Shown here in pieces: positions 1 to 10,949 of a stretch of 64,000 nt of DNA. The translations under genes and the position numbers were made by a program. The stretch's first letter is position 1. Every line of letters begins with the position of its first letter. The stretch is taken from the NCBI GenBank assembly GCA_038502055.1, contig JAXRKN010000032.1:1860001-1924000 (forward strand), in the 5' to 3' direction. The notes under the pieces are model-generated. The model saw only the letters and a list, made by a program, of their open reading frames with translations, ran no database searches and was not told where the DNA came from. Source of the DNA: Tanytarsus gracilentus. Its lineage: Eukaryota > Arthropoda > Insecta > Diptera > Chironomidae.

Positions 1-617
1 TCTCTCCGACAAGATGCTTAAAATATTTTATTGCCCATCCATTCTCATAAATTGTAAATGAATGCACTTCATTAACAAGCTTTTTACATTTTCCATCTTA
101 ATGCACGCCTTTGAGCTGCGTGCAGAGAGAACTGTTCATTGAGCTGGTAAATTTTCATTATGCTCGAATGCTTTTCAGATGCTAAGAAGATGCTTAATTA
201 ATTAAGTCCATTTGTTGATGTCTAAAAATGAAAATGAACTGCTGGATGCTTTTGAGCGTAATAAAAAATTTTATGAGCTATAAAAGAGAGATAAAGTTTA
301 AAAAATTTCCATTTCAAAAGCTCTATTAAAAATTTATTAAACTTTCAAAAGGTCGTAAAAAACTTGTTCTATAGATGAGCTTTTGTAAAATGTATGAAAG
401 GGGTTGAATGAAAATATGACAAACTGTATTTATAGTAGAAAAAAAATATTAATAAAGTTTTTAATGAGGTTTTGTGGTGTTTTACATTTATCATAATAAT
501 TAATAAACATTTAAAGTCCATAAAGCACTGATGAACGTTTTTTAATATCAATTTTTTCACTTTGCCATAACGTTTTCCTGAATTTCAAACTAAACTCAGG
601 GACGGCTTCCTCAGCAA
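1..617. other. Intergenic, no gene seen
   Basis: AT-rich sequence before the F-box gene. Open frames here are short, start without context and have low-complexity translations, so none is supported as coding. It could hold the end or an intron of a neighbour outside the window, but nothing shows this. Confidence 0.5.
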
Positions 618-724
618 TACCCTGGGTGCATCTTCAAACTAAATCAATTCAAAAAATCTTAATATTTTAAAAAAGTCAGAATCAATTTGAGGCACTAAAA
701 ATAAAATTTTGTGCACCCAGGGTA
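618..724. mobile_element. Small MITE-like element upstream of the F-box gene
   Basis: The 13-mer TACCCTGGGTGCA at 618-630 recurs as its exact reverse complement at 712-724. Read as TA target duplication plus terminal repeats CCCTGGGTGCA, the element is about 103 bp (620-722), too short for a transposase. It ends 47 bp before the F-box start codon, so it probably lies in the 5' UTR or promoter. Its ends resemble those of the elements at 25.0 kb and 50.8 kb. The element type is inferred from structure only. Confidence 0.5.
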
Positions 725-771
725 CAAACATAATTTTTTGCTATCGTAAACAAACGAAGTTTTTATTAAAA

Positions 772-2298
772 ATGGATTCAGAAAATAATGTTTTACAGTT
801 ACCAACTGAAGTTTTGATTGAAATTTTCTCTTACCTTCAACATCGTGACGATGTTCGACAGGTTTGTCATCGTTTCTATGAAGTAATCTGTTTGATGGAA
901 AATTTTAGAGGAAAAATAACGATTCATGACGAAAGAATGGTAAACGAAGTCAATTTTATAAAAATAATTCTATTTTATTGACTTTTTCAGCTTAACGAAT
1001 GTTTGGATTCAATCCTCAATTCTGAGAGACAAATAGACGGAATCAAAATTCAATTGTCAATTAATCCATCGCATAATTTTCTTAAACAACTTGAGGCTAT
1101 TTTTTTTAAGTACGAAGGAGATCTCAAATCGCTAGAATTAATATCTGTTGCTAATATGTCTGCAGTATCCGTGCCATTTCTTCTTAAGTTATTGCTTAAA
1201 ATACCCAAAAATACTCTAATTAAGTTGAAACTCCATCAACTGGATCCAAAAGTTTTGGAACTATTTTTAAAAAATCATCAAGATTCATTAAAAGATTTTC
1301 AAATAATTGGACCAATAACCGATTTAACTCCCATCAAAAATCTAAAACTAAGTCATTTAACACTCATCGCTCCAAAATGGAAGATTCATAAAATATTTGA
1401 ATCTCAACTCAATTTGAAGTACCTAAAAGTGATTGGAGATGATATTGCAAACATTGATGATGATGCTTTTGAAATCATTTCAAATATAAAAACGTTGGAG
1501 TCTTTGGACATTCCATTGAACGATGTCGATTCTAATTCTAGAGACAAATATTTCGAAAATATTTTGAAACTACAAAATTTAAAATCGTTTAATTTTAGAT
1601 GCAACGCAAGGTTTATTTATGACTTTTGTACCTCGTCCAATTTTCAACACTTAGAAGAAATCGATTTAAGTTCACCTGATGAGCTTTTACCAGAAAATAT
1701 TTTTGAAAAAATTAATGAAAACTTTCCACATCTTAAATCTCTAAGCATTCGATCACCAATGGCTCTCAAATATTTATCAAACATTACCAGCACGTTTAGA
1801 AATTTAAAGTCTTTATTGATAGAAAATATTTTTTACGGCTATGTCGGCATTACGCAACTCAATTTTTATCACAACGAAATCAATTCCAATTTAAACAAAC
1901 TCACAATTATTAATCACGATAGAAAAGTTTTAATTTACTCGAATGATTTATTGAAACTCATAAAACTAATTCCAAATCTAAGCCATCTTGTGTTGTCAGG
2001 TCAAATTGACACACAAAAATTGTTTAAAAGTGTTTTACAATCTTGCAAACTTTTAAAAGAACTGGTCATAAAATCACCGGCTAATCTCTCAACGACGTCT
2101 GCTATGAACGTCATCAAAAAATATGGTTCAAGGTTAAGGTTAATTGTTTTCGAAGATTTTAAAACTGCGCGTGAAATTGAAAGCCTGATAACATTTTTCG
2201 ATGATGACTTTGCTATAATTCGAAAAACTAATTCAAGTTTAATTTTAAGAAAACTCGGTAAGGTTGAGTTGACTGATTATGATTGTTTAAGTTTTTAA
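772..2298 (+). CDS. F-box / leucine-rich-repeat protein
   Basis: Two exons, 772-939 and 991-2298, joined by a 51-bp GT..AG intron (phase 0), give 491 residues. An F-box lies at about residues 8-48 (LPTEVLIEIFSYL, then a conserved VCHRFYEV stretch). The remainder is a long series of degenerate leucine-rich repeats (LKSLELIS, LESLDIPL, LKSLSIRS, LSHLVLSG and similar), as in substrate-receptor subunits of SCF ubiquitin ligases. Established for the family: the F-box binds Skp1 and the repeats choose the substrate. The substrate is not predictable here. Reading through the intron reaches a stop at 979-981, so intron retention would leave only the F-box. A polyadenylation signal AATAAA is at 2310-2315. 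The gene converges on the sugar transporter, with 108 bp between stop codons. This type expands in insects, so orthology is uncertain. Confidence 0.85.
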
Positions 2299-2406
2299 TT
2301 ATTTATCAAAATAAAATGCAGACTCTTAAGTAAATTTTAAACACAAAAATTAATTTATTCTTATGAACACTTTTATGGTTTAAAATTATTATCACAGAAA
2401 TTTTTA

Positions 2407-3857
2407 TCACTTTTCAAGAGCTTCTTGGATCTCCTGGATTGTCTTTCCTCTAGTTTCAGGTATGAAAAAGTACGCAAAAATAATATCAATGAACGTAGAA
2501 GCGGAAAAAATGTAAAAAATATTTCCAGTTCCAATTAAAACAACTAGGATTGGAAAAAAGAGAACAATTAAAAAAGTAAGAGCATGGCTGACAATTTGAG
2601 CGATTGGCGCGATAACTTTTTTAGCTTCAATAGGAAAGAGCTCACCGAGAAGTGCCCACGTTACTAAAGCAGTGCCATGACAAAATGCAACTGCGTTAAC
2701 ACAAAGTGCAACTAGTGGAACCCATTTGTATCCATCAATATTGTATCCACTATCTTTAAAATTATAATAACTTCCAATAATAAAAAGGCAAATTCCGTTA
2801 AGTGTTGCAAAAGTACAAATCATGACTCTTCGATCGAAATGCCTAGCTAGAAATGATGCCGATAGTGAGCACACTGTCAAAACTGATACGTAAACTATCG
2901 ATGCGACACCAGGATGAAGTTGCTTCATTCCAGCTTCCATAAAAATTGACTGAGCATAAAAGTTTACTGCATTTGTTCCGCTCATTTGAAAGAAGAAGAA
3001 TTGTGTGCACATAATTATCATTCCTCTTCTTACTGATTTAATTTTAAGAAGATCTTTGAAAGATTTTTTCTTCTCGACTTCAGAATTTTCTCCTTTTTTC
3101 ATCTCAACAAGTTCATTATCAAAAATTCTCTTGTTCTCTCTCAGAGTAAAAAGTGAATTTTCAGCTTTATCAAATTTTCCTTTGCTCACTAAAAATGGCG
3201 GAGACTCAACCATGACTTGAAAGCCAACAGCATAAAAAATTGGAATTGATCCGTAGATAATGTTGAGTGTTTGATGACTCACGAAATGACCGAGTGTATA
3301 TACAAAAATTATTCCTAGATGAACGAAAATGTGAATGAAATTTAAGAAGCTTGCGCGATTTCGAGTCGATGATATTTCGCCAACGTAAATTTGTACGAGA
3401 AACAGATAGCATCCGACTGTTGTTCCAATTAGAAAGCGTCCAAAAATTAACTTGAAGAAATTTTTTTGTTAATTTGTTGTATTTTTTAAAGCGAAAGCAC
3501 TCACCATAAAGAAATTCTGAGGCACTGTAATTAGAATCGCTCCCAAGGTAGATGGAATGGCAAAAACCATCATTGTTTTTTTTGTGCCGTATTTATGTCG
3601 AATTATACCGGTTGGAATTGTTGATAGCATTGCTCCTAATGACATGGCAGCAACAATAAATCCAAATTGTTTCTTAGTCACCCAAAATGGGTAATCTTTA
3701 TTTTCAACAATAAAAGCCATCGAGGGTGAACTCCATGCTGCTGTAGATCCAAAATAAAATGATCCAATATTGGCTGCAATTTGATAATTAAAGTTTATTT
3801 TTATCTTTTGGAATTTATTTACTTACCAAACATAGACAAGACCGCCTGACGCCACAT
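2407..3857 (-). CDS. Facilitated sugar transporter, Tret1-like (MFS)
   Basis: Three exons on the minus strand, 3857-3827, 3773-3505 and 3450-2407, with introns of 53 and 54 bp, encode 447 residues. Family signs in order: an N-terminal membrane segment ending AAWSSP; the cytoplasmic loop after TM2 with RHKYGTKK (MFS motif A position); GRFLIG followed by QIYVGEIS; a central hydrophilic loop rich in K and E; and the C-terminal sugar-porter signature PETRGKTIQEIQ. Length is slightly below the 460-500 usual for insect trehalose/glucose transporters, mainly because the N-terminus is short. The role would be facilitated sugar transport across the plasma membrane; substrate (trehalose, glucose or other) cannot be told. 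The start is the first ATG of the opening exon, with exon phases consistent throughout. Minus-strand AATAAA at 2359-2354. Confidence 0.88.
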
Positions 3858-4201
3858 GATAATAATCAACCGGTTTACTGTGAAAGAAGAAATCAAATGA
3901 ACTCGACAGTGCGATAAAACGCAAGCAAAGAAACTTTTACGAGGGTACTCAGAAAGACTCACTGGATTATCGCAAGTTTTTGTGATACAAGTGACTCAGA
4001 CAGTTAAAAGATAATAAGACTTTTTTAAGAGAGCAATAAAAGTTATAAATATACATTAATTAAGTTTATTACTAATTGCCTTAAATTAATTTCACACCTT
4101 CCGTATGAAAAAAGTATTTTTTATCAAAAAAACAAGATGGGTCTGCAAACGGCGTTGCCATTTCCAATAGCTCCGCATAAATTAGTACCCTACTCCGTTG
4201 C
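3858..4201. other. Intergenic, transporter upstream region
   Basis: Presumed 5' flank of the sugar transporter. No coding signal, no clear core promoter motif recognised. Confidence 0.4.
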
Positions 4202-4744
4202 AATGGGCATTAGTGACACTCTTGGTTAATCATGATGGACATTCCTCAAAAATCGTCAGTGTCAATCGATTCCCGATGCAATGACGAGTTCAACGACATA
4301 CATGAAGCCATAGTTCTAAAAAAATGGACATTAGTGGCACTCCTGGCCGACCATGATGGACATTCATCAAAAATCGTCAATGTCAATAGATTTCTGATGC
4401 AATGACGAGTTCAACGACATACATGAAGCCATAGTTCTGAAAAATGGACTTTAGTGGCACTCCTGGCCGACCATGATCGACATTCCTCAAAAATCTTCAA
4501 TGTCAATCGACTCCCGATGCAATGACGAGTTCAACGACATACATGAAGCCATAGTTCTAAAAAATGGACATTAGTGGCACTCCTGGCTGGCCATGATGGA
4601 CATTCCTCAAAAATCATCTGTGTCAATCGATTTCTGATGCAATGACGAGTTCAACGACATACATGAAGCCATAGTTCTGAAAAATGGATATTAGTGGCAC
4701 TCCTGGCCGACCATGATGGACATTCCTCAAAAATCGTTAATGTC
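4202..4744. repeat. 120-bp tandem repeat array, about 4.5 units
   Basis: Units begin with AATGG near 4202, 4323, 4443, 4563 and 4683; the last is cut after about 62 bp. Each carries the same landmarks in order: TTAGTG, CATGATGGACATTC, TCAAAAATC, GATGCAATGACGAG, CATACATGAAGCC. Units alternate: 1 and 3 have CCCGATGC and end CTAAAA, 2 and 4 have TTCTGATGC and end CTGAAAA, implying a 240-bp dimeric repeat. Although 120 is a multiple of three, stop codons fall in every unit in the frames checked, so it is not a coding repeat. Confidence 0.9.
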
Positions 4745-5100
4745 GTTCCGTGCAATTGGTTACGATCATGGTATATAGAGAAAATTTGTATGAAAAAGGT
4801 TTTTGCTGGGGTCTGGGGGTGTCCTAAAAAAAATCTCTTGCCAACTAGAGCCAACGTCTTTGCCACAAACCCGCTCAAATCCGACGCGTTCTTGGATATG
4901 GCGTTACTAGCGGGAAAGGAGAAAGTGAGAAAGTGAGAAAGAGAAAGTAAGATGATTAATGGCTCTAACTCCTCGTAGGGACCGTTTAAATCTGTTTTCG
5001 CCGTTTGTGGGTTTGATGGCTTCATTTGAGTTTGTTTTGGTATTGCACAAGGTAATGTCTTGGCACTAGGGGTCGAAAACAGGTTTTGGAAAAATCCAAA
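4745..5100. other. GC-richer island after the array, origin unknown
   Basis: Just after the truncated last repeat unit, base composition changes: G-runs (GGGGTCTGGGGGTGTCC), CG-containing stretches (CCGACGCG) and a purine tract of GAAAGTGAGAAA units at 4917-4950. An open frame of about 124 codons runs on the minus strand (5025-4651) into the array but resembles no family I recognise. It may be a transposon relic together with the array. Confidence 0.35.
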
Positions 5101-5766
5101 ATTAATATATAGCGGAGCTATAATTTATACAACACAACATTTAGCAAACTGAACGGAAAGTAATAAAAGTACAATGTGAACAGGTGTCAAGAGACTTTGC
5201 TCATGGTCAGATCGCTACTGATTAAAAAAAAACATTTGTCGTGTTACACATTGAGCACTTGTATACCTTTTTAAGTTATCTAAGAAATATTAAATTTTAT
5301 CACCACGACTTCAAATTTTGAGTCTTAACTTAAAGTCTCATTGTCTTTTTAAATTATCTTACCTTCTTATCTCAGATTAAGTCTTTGTCTGGTTTATTTT
5401 AAACATGTTTTTTGAGTTCTTTCTATTGTCCTTTTTTCATTTCAAACTCATCAATTAGAATCATCAATCAATTAAAAGTTAGAATTTAACCACGATTTTT
5501 TACGTTAAGATTGAAATCACGATTGAATCAAAAACAAAATAAATTATTCACGTCACATGGAATAAAAATAAGGCGATCACTTTTGTTAATCACGTTTCAA
5601 ACTCAACTGAGTATTTTTACAATATTTTAATATATTTTCTGCATTTGCAGTTGAATTTAAAAGTTTTAACATCCCCCTAAAAAAGCGCCATCTTTCAAAC
5701 CAGTAGGAAAGTTTTCTTCTTTGTTTATTTGTGTGCACTTCTTCTCTTTCATAGCCTCATACATTT
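5101..5766. other. Intergenic, FAM21 upstream region
   Basis: AT-rich, no coding signal. The last 100 bp become richer in C and T (from about 5680), as expected next to a promoter. Confidence 0.4.
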
Positions 5767-5776
5767 ATCAGCTGTT
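5767..5776 (+). promoter_or_regulatory. E-box-type core promoter motif upstream of FAM21
   Basis: ATCAGCTGTT fits AWCAGCTGTT, the E-box core promoter element (motif 5 of Ohler and colleagues) found in many Drosophila housekeeping promoters near the transcription start. It lies 74 bp upstream of the preferred start codon at 5850. The identical 10-mer lies upstream of the CREG gene. The motif match is direct; function is inferred. Confidence 0.5.
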
Positions 5777-5849
5777 TGGTAAACATGGCAAGTTGCGAAT
5801 TCTATTTTTCTAATTTTATTTAATTTAAACTTTTAAGTTAATCTTTTAA

Positions 5850-8800
5850 ATGCAGGAAAATAGGGAGCTACTAGAAGCTGCCACAAGGGGAGAGTGGATG
5901 CTCGAACATGATAAGAAAGTATTGGAAATAATGCAAAATATTGCATCGGTATGTAATAAACTTTCGTTTGAACAACTTTCATTTATTTCTTGCCATGTTT
6001 GAACTTTTTCGCTTTTAGAAAATTGAAAAACGTGCCGTGAACACGAAAACTAACATAAACACAATGGTTTTAAGCCTGGACGAGACTCGAGTAAAAATGA
6101 GCAATTTGACTCGTATCAGCGACGTTAAAAATGCAGTCTACTGTGAAAACCTGATAACGGATGATCATACTCTTCCATTAACTTCAAGTGATGCAAAAGT
6201 GCCTCAAAAGAATTCAGTAAAGAAAATTTACGAGCAACAGTTTTATTCATTTTCTAATCGATACATTGCGCAACTTATTTTTTAGGTCAGAGAGTCTGCC
6301 GAAATAGCAATTTCGAACGGATTAAAACTTGTGGAAAATTGTTTTGAGAAACATAAATTAAAGTTTGATCCAAGCAGTAGTCGATCGGAAGAGACGATAG
6401 TCTATAGACCAATAGATCAATTCTACAGTCCATTACCTTACCTTATTGGAAGTGACAAGTGGAAAGAAAAGTGGCATCTTGGTCTAATGGAGAATGAGGA
6501 TCGACAATCACAGGCTGGATCTGTGTATGCAGATTCTGTGGATTCAAGTGTAGCATCAAAGCCTTTGGAAAAAGTTGTAGCTCAATCTGTGAATCTATCT
6601 GTGTCTCAAGATAGTTTGGCTAAGTCAATTAATTCAATTGGAGACCAAATGGTGATAAATAGCAAACAAGGCGGTTTATTCGATGAACCAATTTTATCGT
6701 CTGAGCCATCAAATAGCAAGCTTCAACCAGTTGCTAGAAATATTGTCAATTTCTTTGACGATGAACCACCTGAACTGTCATCAAACGAAACTTCACCGTT
6801 AGTCAAACGAAAACCCACTAATCTATTCGATGACGTTGAATCAGTTGATTCGATGCCAATTTATGAGCCAGAAATCAATCAAGAACAACAAAATGTGCCG
6901 TTACCACCTGTTGATCTCTTCAATGACAATGATTTTGACGATTTTATTACGAAAATGGAGAAAAATCGAAACCAAACGCCAAACTTAGAGACAGTGAACG
7001 AAGCAAAGCCGTACAAAGAAGAGAAAGTGGTTGAGAGTAAAAGCAGGGAAGTGAATGTTCAGCGAGATATGAAAAGCATAGCAGAGGAAATTAGTAAAAA
7101 AGTTCAGTTAAAGAAGGTTGATCCAGAAATTATGCCAGTAAAGAAAAAGATTAAAGACGATCAGATAAAAAAGACTGAAATTCCTCCAATAAAAAATTCT
7201 TCACCAAAAGTTGTTGATGTTCCTAAGAAAATTTTACCCAAAAATGAATTAAAATCAGCTCAAGAGATTAAAAAAGAAGTAAATGATGAAACTAAATCAG
7301 CTCAAAATAAACCCAAACCACGTATTACAAATCTATTCGACGATGAGGATGATTCAGAAGACTTTTTCCAAGAGATTATGAAACAAAAAGCTTCAAATAC
7401 TTCAAAAGAAACGGCTAAAGTTGTGGAACCAGTAAAAAATATTCATGAAAAGAAAATTTCGAGTTTATTTGATGACAGTGAAGAAGAAGACAATTTTGAC
7501 AATATTTTCAAAGAAAAGACGCGAAATTCTACTCCAAAGGTAACAGCAAGTAGTATTCAAAAAGAATCTTCAATTAGCAAAGTATCAACGAGTTTATTTG
7601 AAAAAGAAAGTAGTGCAATAAAAATTGTACCCGCACCGTTGAAAGAAAATACCGAAATATCTTCAACTGAGAAAAATACTAAGCCAAAAAAATTGTTTGA
7701 CGACGATTCTGATAACGACGAAAATGAAAATTTATTCAAATCAAATTCAAAGCATGCAAGTCAAGTAGGTCAGGCGAATAGGAATGATGAATATGCGACG
7801 CTAGCTGATAAATTAGATAATAGTCGAGCGGAACATTCAAAAGTAGAAGAAATTCAAGAAAAGCCACTTAAAGAAAATAACGCTGATACTCCTTCACAAT
7901 CAAGAGTCATTGACATAGAAGAAAATGAACTGCCAAACACAGAAATATTAAAAGAGAATGAAACAAAAGTGATTGATGTTTCACAACAATTTGAAGAGAT
8001 TGTACCAGTTGACAGTGCACTCCCTGAGGATGATGTCTCAAGTCCCATTATAAGTGATGATAAAACACTTTCAATTGACAATAATGAGATATCTGATGAA
8101 ATTGAAATTGAGTCACCAAACCTTGAAGCGCCGAGTTTATCTCTGCAAATCGATACTGAAAATGAACAGAAAAATTCATTTAATGAAAGCGTTGTAAATT
8201 CTAGTTTCACAATGCCATTATTCAGTGATGAACCGCCAGATGACACATGGGACGAAGAATTTAATAACTTTGAAGAGCCAGAAACAAAGCCTCTCGATGC
8301 TCATTCCACATTTTCACCAAACACTTCTAGTTACTCAGTTCCACTCTTTGACGAACTTCCTCCTGAGGATTTTGGCGATGACCAAAAAAATCCACCACCA
8401 ATTCCTGATTTCGATGAAGAACTAAGTGATTATGAAGATAAAAAAGAATCTCAACTAGAAGTTCCTCAAGTAGACGATATTCCAGAAAAATTTGTACCAA
8501 CACAGACAATTAAAGCAGAAAAGGTTATCGAAGGTGACAATAATTTACATATTGTTGCAACTGATAAAGAAAATGCAATCGCTGGGGGGAAGCCCGACTT
8601 ATCGAATCAGAAAATTGAAAACAAATCAATAACACTTGATAGAACAGAAATAATCAAGGAAAAGGATGATAATTCACCAGATGTATTAAATACATCAATT
8701 AAAAGCAAACTCGACATGTTTTCTAGGCCACCAGAAACTGCTCCAGTTAAACAGAGTGAACCCAAAAAACTTCCTGGAAAATTGAATACCAATTTAAATA

Positions 8801-9884
8801 TTAATGTCGGTGCATTAATGCCGGGTGCGAGAATATCTCTGAAAAAACCACTTGTTGAAGAGGAACCTGTAGATTTTTCGGAACCTTCAGTATCAACTCA
8901 GCCTCCACAATCTACATCAACTACGAGTGGTCTCTTAAACAACGACATGACAAAAACAAGAGCAAAAGTTTCGGTCAAGAGACGGCCTTCGACTCGCGTT
9001 GGACGTCGCTCTAATTACGAAAAATCAATTGATTCGCAAATAACTGATAGCAATGAAAGTAAACGTGATGATATGAGCGTTTCTCAAAATGATGAATCAA
9101 ACATTGAACCTTTTCCTCCTTCAAAGAATCTCTCTGACTCAATTTTTGCCGAAGACAATGAAGAAGAATTCTTACCAACTTTAGTGACCAAAAAATTAGA
9201 TCAATCGACAACCCAAAAACAACCATCTGTAACCACGAGTAAAATTAGTGTCTTTTACGACGATGAAGCTGAAACGAAGAAAATGTTGGAGGAGCAAAAG
9301 GAAGCGTCTAAAAAACAACCTCTTAAATTGTTTGATGAGCTAAGCGATGGCGATAACCTTTTTGGCAAAATAAATGCTCGAGTTAGTGAAAAGTTGTCAA
9401 GCGTTGCCAATCAAAAATCTAAACAGAAGGAAGAAAAAAAGTCACTTTTCGATGATGATAACGACGAAGACGATTTATTTGGATCTAAAACAAAAATTCA
9501 GCCAATTAAGTCGCGAGAGGTGCAAAGTAAAAAAGATTCTCAATTTAAATCAAAACCATTGTTCGATGATGACGATGACGATTTTTTTGGTGCTTCATCG
9601 CAGGACAAAAAGTCAATTAAGAAAGAAATTCCATCAACAAAATCATTGTTCGGCGATGAAAGTGATGATGATGATTTATTTAGTGTGAAGCCAAAATCGA
9701 GTGAGTCATAATTTGCGTCGAACTTTTTTTTGCGATGTGTCTCTTGAATTGATTAAAATTTAATCAAAATATTATTTTTTCAGCTCAATCCAAAATTATG
9801 ACCGCAAAATTAACTGCGACAACTTCAAATAAAAATCAGAAAACAGTCGAGGACGATCCACTAAAAGATCTCATGGGGAATTAG
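5850..9884 (+). CDS. FAM21: WASH complex subunit 2 (FAM21)
   Basis: Exons 5850-5948, 6019-6216, 6286-9700 and 9784-9884, with introns of 70, 69 and 83 bp, give about 1270 residues. The N-terminal 100 residues match the globular head that binds the other WASH subunits. At about residues 139-166 lies the conserved segment YRPIDQFYSPLPYLIGS. From about residue 230 to the C-terminus the protein is disordered, with some 15 acidic LFa motifs (LFDDEDDSEDFF, LFDDSEEEDNF, LFDDDNDEDDLF, LFGDESDDDDLF). Known for the family: these motifs bind the retromer subunit VPS35 and bring the Arp2/3-activating WASH complex to endosomes. The protein ends DPLKDLMGN through a small last exon joined in phase 1. The start is ATG 5850 (ATG CAG); ATG 5785 with a GC-AG intron is an alternative. 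AATAAA lies at 10223-10228. Confidence 0.93.
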
Positions 9885-10262
9885 TTGAGAAAGACAATTT
9901 ACACTTTGTTAATAACTTAGTCATGTTTAGTGAATTTCGAGCAATTTAGAATTTAATTCAAAAATATTTTAATTAGGAGAATTTTTCTAAAGAAAAACAT
10001 TTTAACGTATTTTAGTCATAAAAACATTCCATTTTTTTATTAAATCACTTTGAGGCTCAAAATCCCAACAATTTAAATTATTGAATCATGTTGGTCAATG
10101 CTTTGCATTAAAAGTTTGAGATTATCATGTAACAGTGCCTAGCTTTTATCTATATGCATGTTATTATATATCAAAAAGAATTTTATTACCCCGATATACA
10201 TCAAAAGTCAACATAAGACGGCAATAAAATATGATAAAAAAGAAGAGTATTGTGAATTTAAT

Positions 10263-10949
10263 TTAAAAGTCAAGACGAAAGGATGTAAGAAGTTTCGATT
10301 CTTCACCATCCAATGATGCTTTGTAGTAGTCTTCGAGAGACACAAAATGAGGACCTCCATACCAGTCGAGGACACAAATTTGAGTGATGTTCATTTTGCA
10401 CATGAAAAAGTCGTGGGCATCAATCCAATTTTTACTTGCCGGATGGTGACTGGTCATGGCTTTGGCAGCAAAATTGAACTCTTCGGTATTTTTCTCAACC
10501 TTCAATGTCTCTCCAGAGATCATGATACGTGCACATGTCGGCTCCATCGGATCGATATTTCTTTGAGTACAATAGAGATTTTGATCCTGTGAAAATAAGA
10601 CCGTCATCTGATTTTGCTTCGACAGGTCTTGTGCGGTGAAGTCGAGCATGACTAACATGAAGTAAATTTGTCCGGTACTTTTTCCACCCTTCTCAGAGTC
10701 AGCCATGGCAATTACATTTACCATTGGAAATCCCTTAATTGACGGGAGCGTGGAAATTGTGCCGGTAGCCATCCATTCTGAATTGTGAACAAGCCACCTT
10801 GCCATTTTTGCATAGTCCGTATGGGGTGGTGGATCATTTGAATCAATTTCATTGTCTTCGTGCTCATAAACATTTAAAACCAGCGTCTTGGGAGCAATGT
10901 ACGGAATTAAGACAAAAATTATGATTGCAGTCACTTTAAGGCTCGCCAT
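10263..10949 (-). CDS. CREG1: CREG family secreted glycoprotein
   Basis: One uninterrupted exon of 228 residues. It opens with a hydrophobic signal peptide (IIIFVLIPYIAP in the first 20 residues). The rest matches the CREG family, which has an FMN-binding split-barrel fold but does not act as an oxidase: ARWLVHNSEWMATGTIST near residue 50, CARIMISG, a conserved glycosylation site NITQ, and VLDWYGGP followed by EDYY near the end. Human CREG1 is 220 residues, so length is normal. Known for the family: a secreted/lysosomal glycoprotein that influences growth and differentiation. The gene converges on FAM21. The FAM21 polyadenylation signal (10223) lies below the CREG stop, and a minus-strand AATAAA for CREG sits at 10187-10182, so the two 3' UTRs probably overlap by some tens of bases. 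Confidence 0.93.
   Translation of the reverse strand: MASLKVTAIIIFVLIPYIAPKTLVLNVYEHEDNEIDSNDPPPHTDYAKMARWLVHNSEWMATGTISTLPSIKGFPMVNVIAMADSEKGGKSTGQIYFMLVMLDFTAQDLSKQNQMTVLFSQDQNLYCTQRNIDPMEPTCARIMISGETLKVEKNTEEFNFAAKAMTSHHPASKNWIDAHDFFMCKMNITQICVLDWYGGPHFVSLEDYYKASLDGEESKLLTSFRLDF

Noticed and set aside
4651..5025. 124-codon minus-strand frame through the GC-richer island into the 120-bp array
   Set aside because: It borrows its last third from the tandem repeat, hits a stop in the next unit, and resembles no known protein.
7854..8246. Ser-rich minus-strand open frames within FAM21
   Set aside because: Antisense shadows of the acidic FAM21 coding sequence: GAA/GAT-rich codons read backwards as Ser/Phe/Leu.
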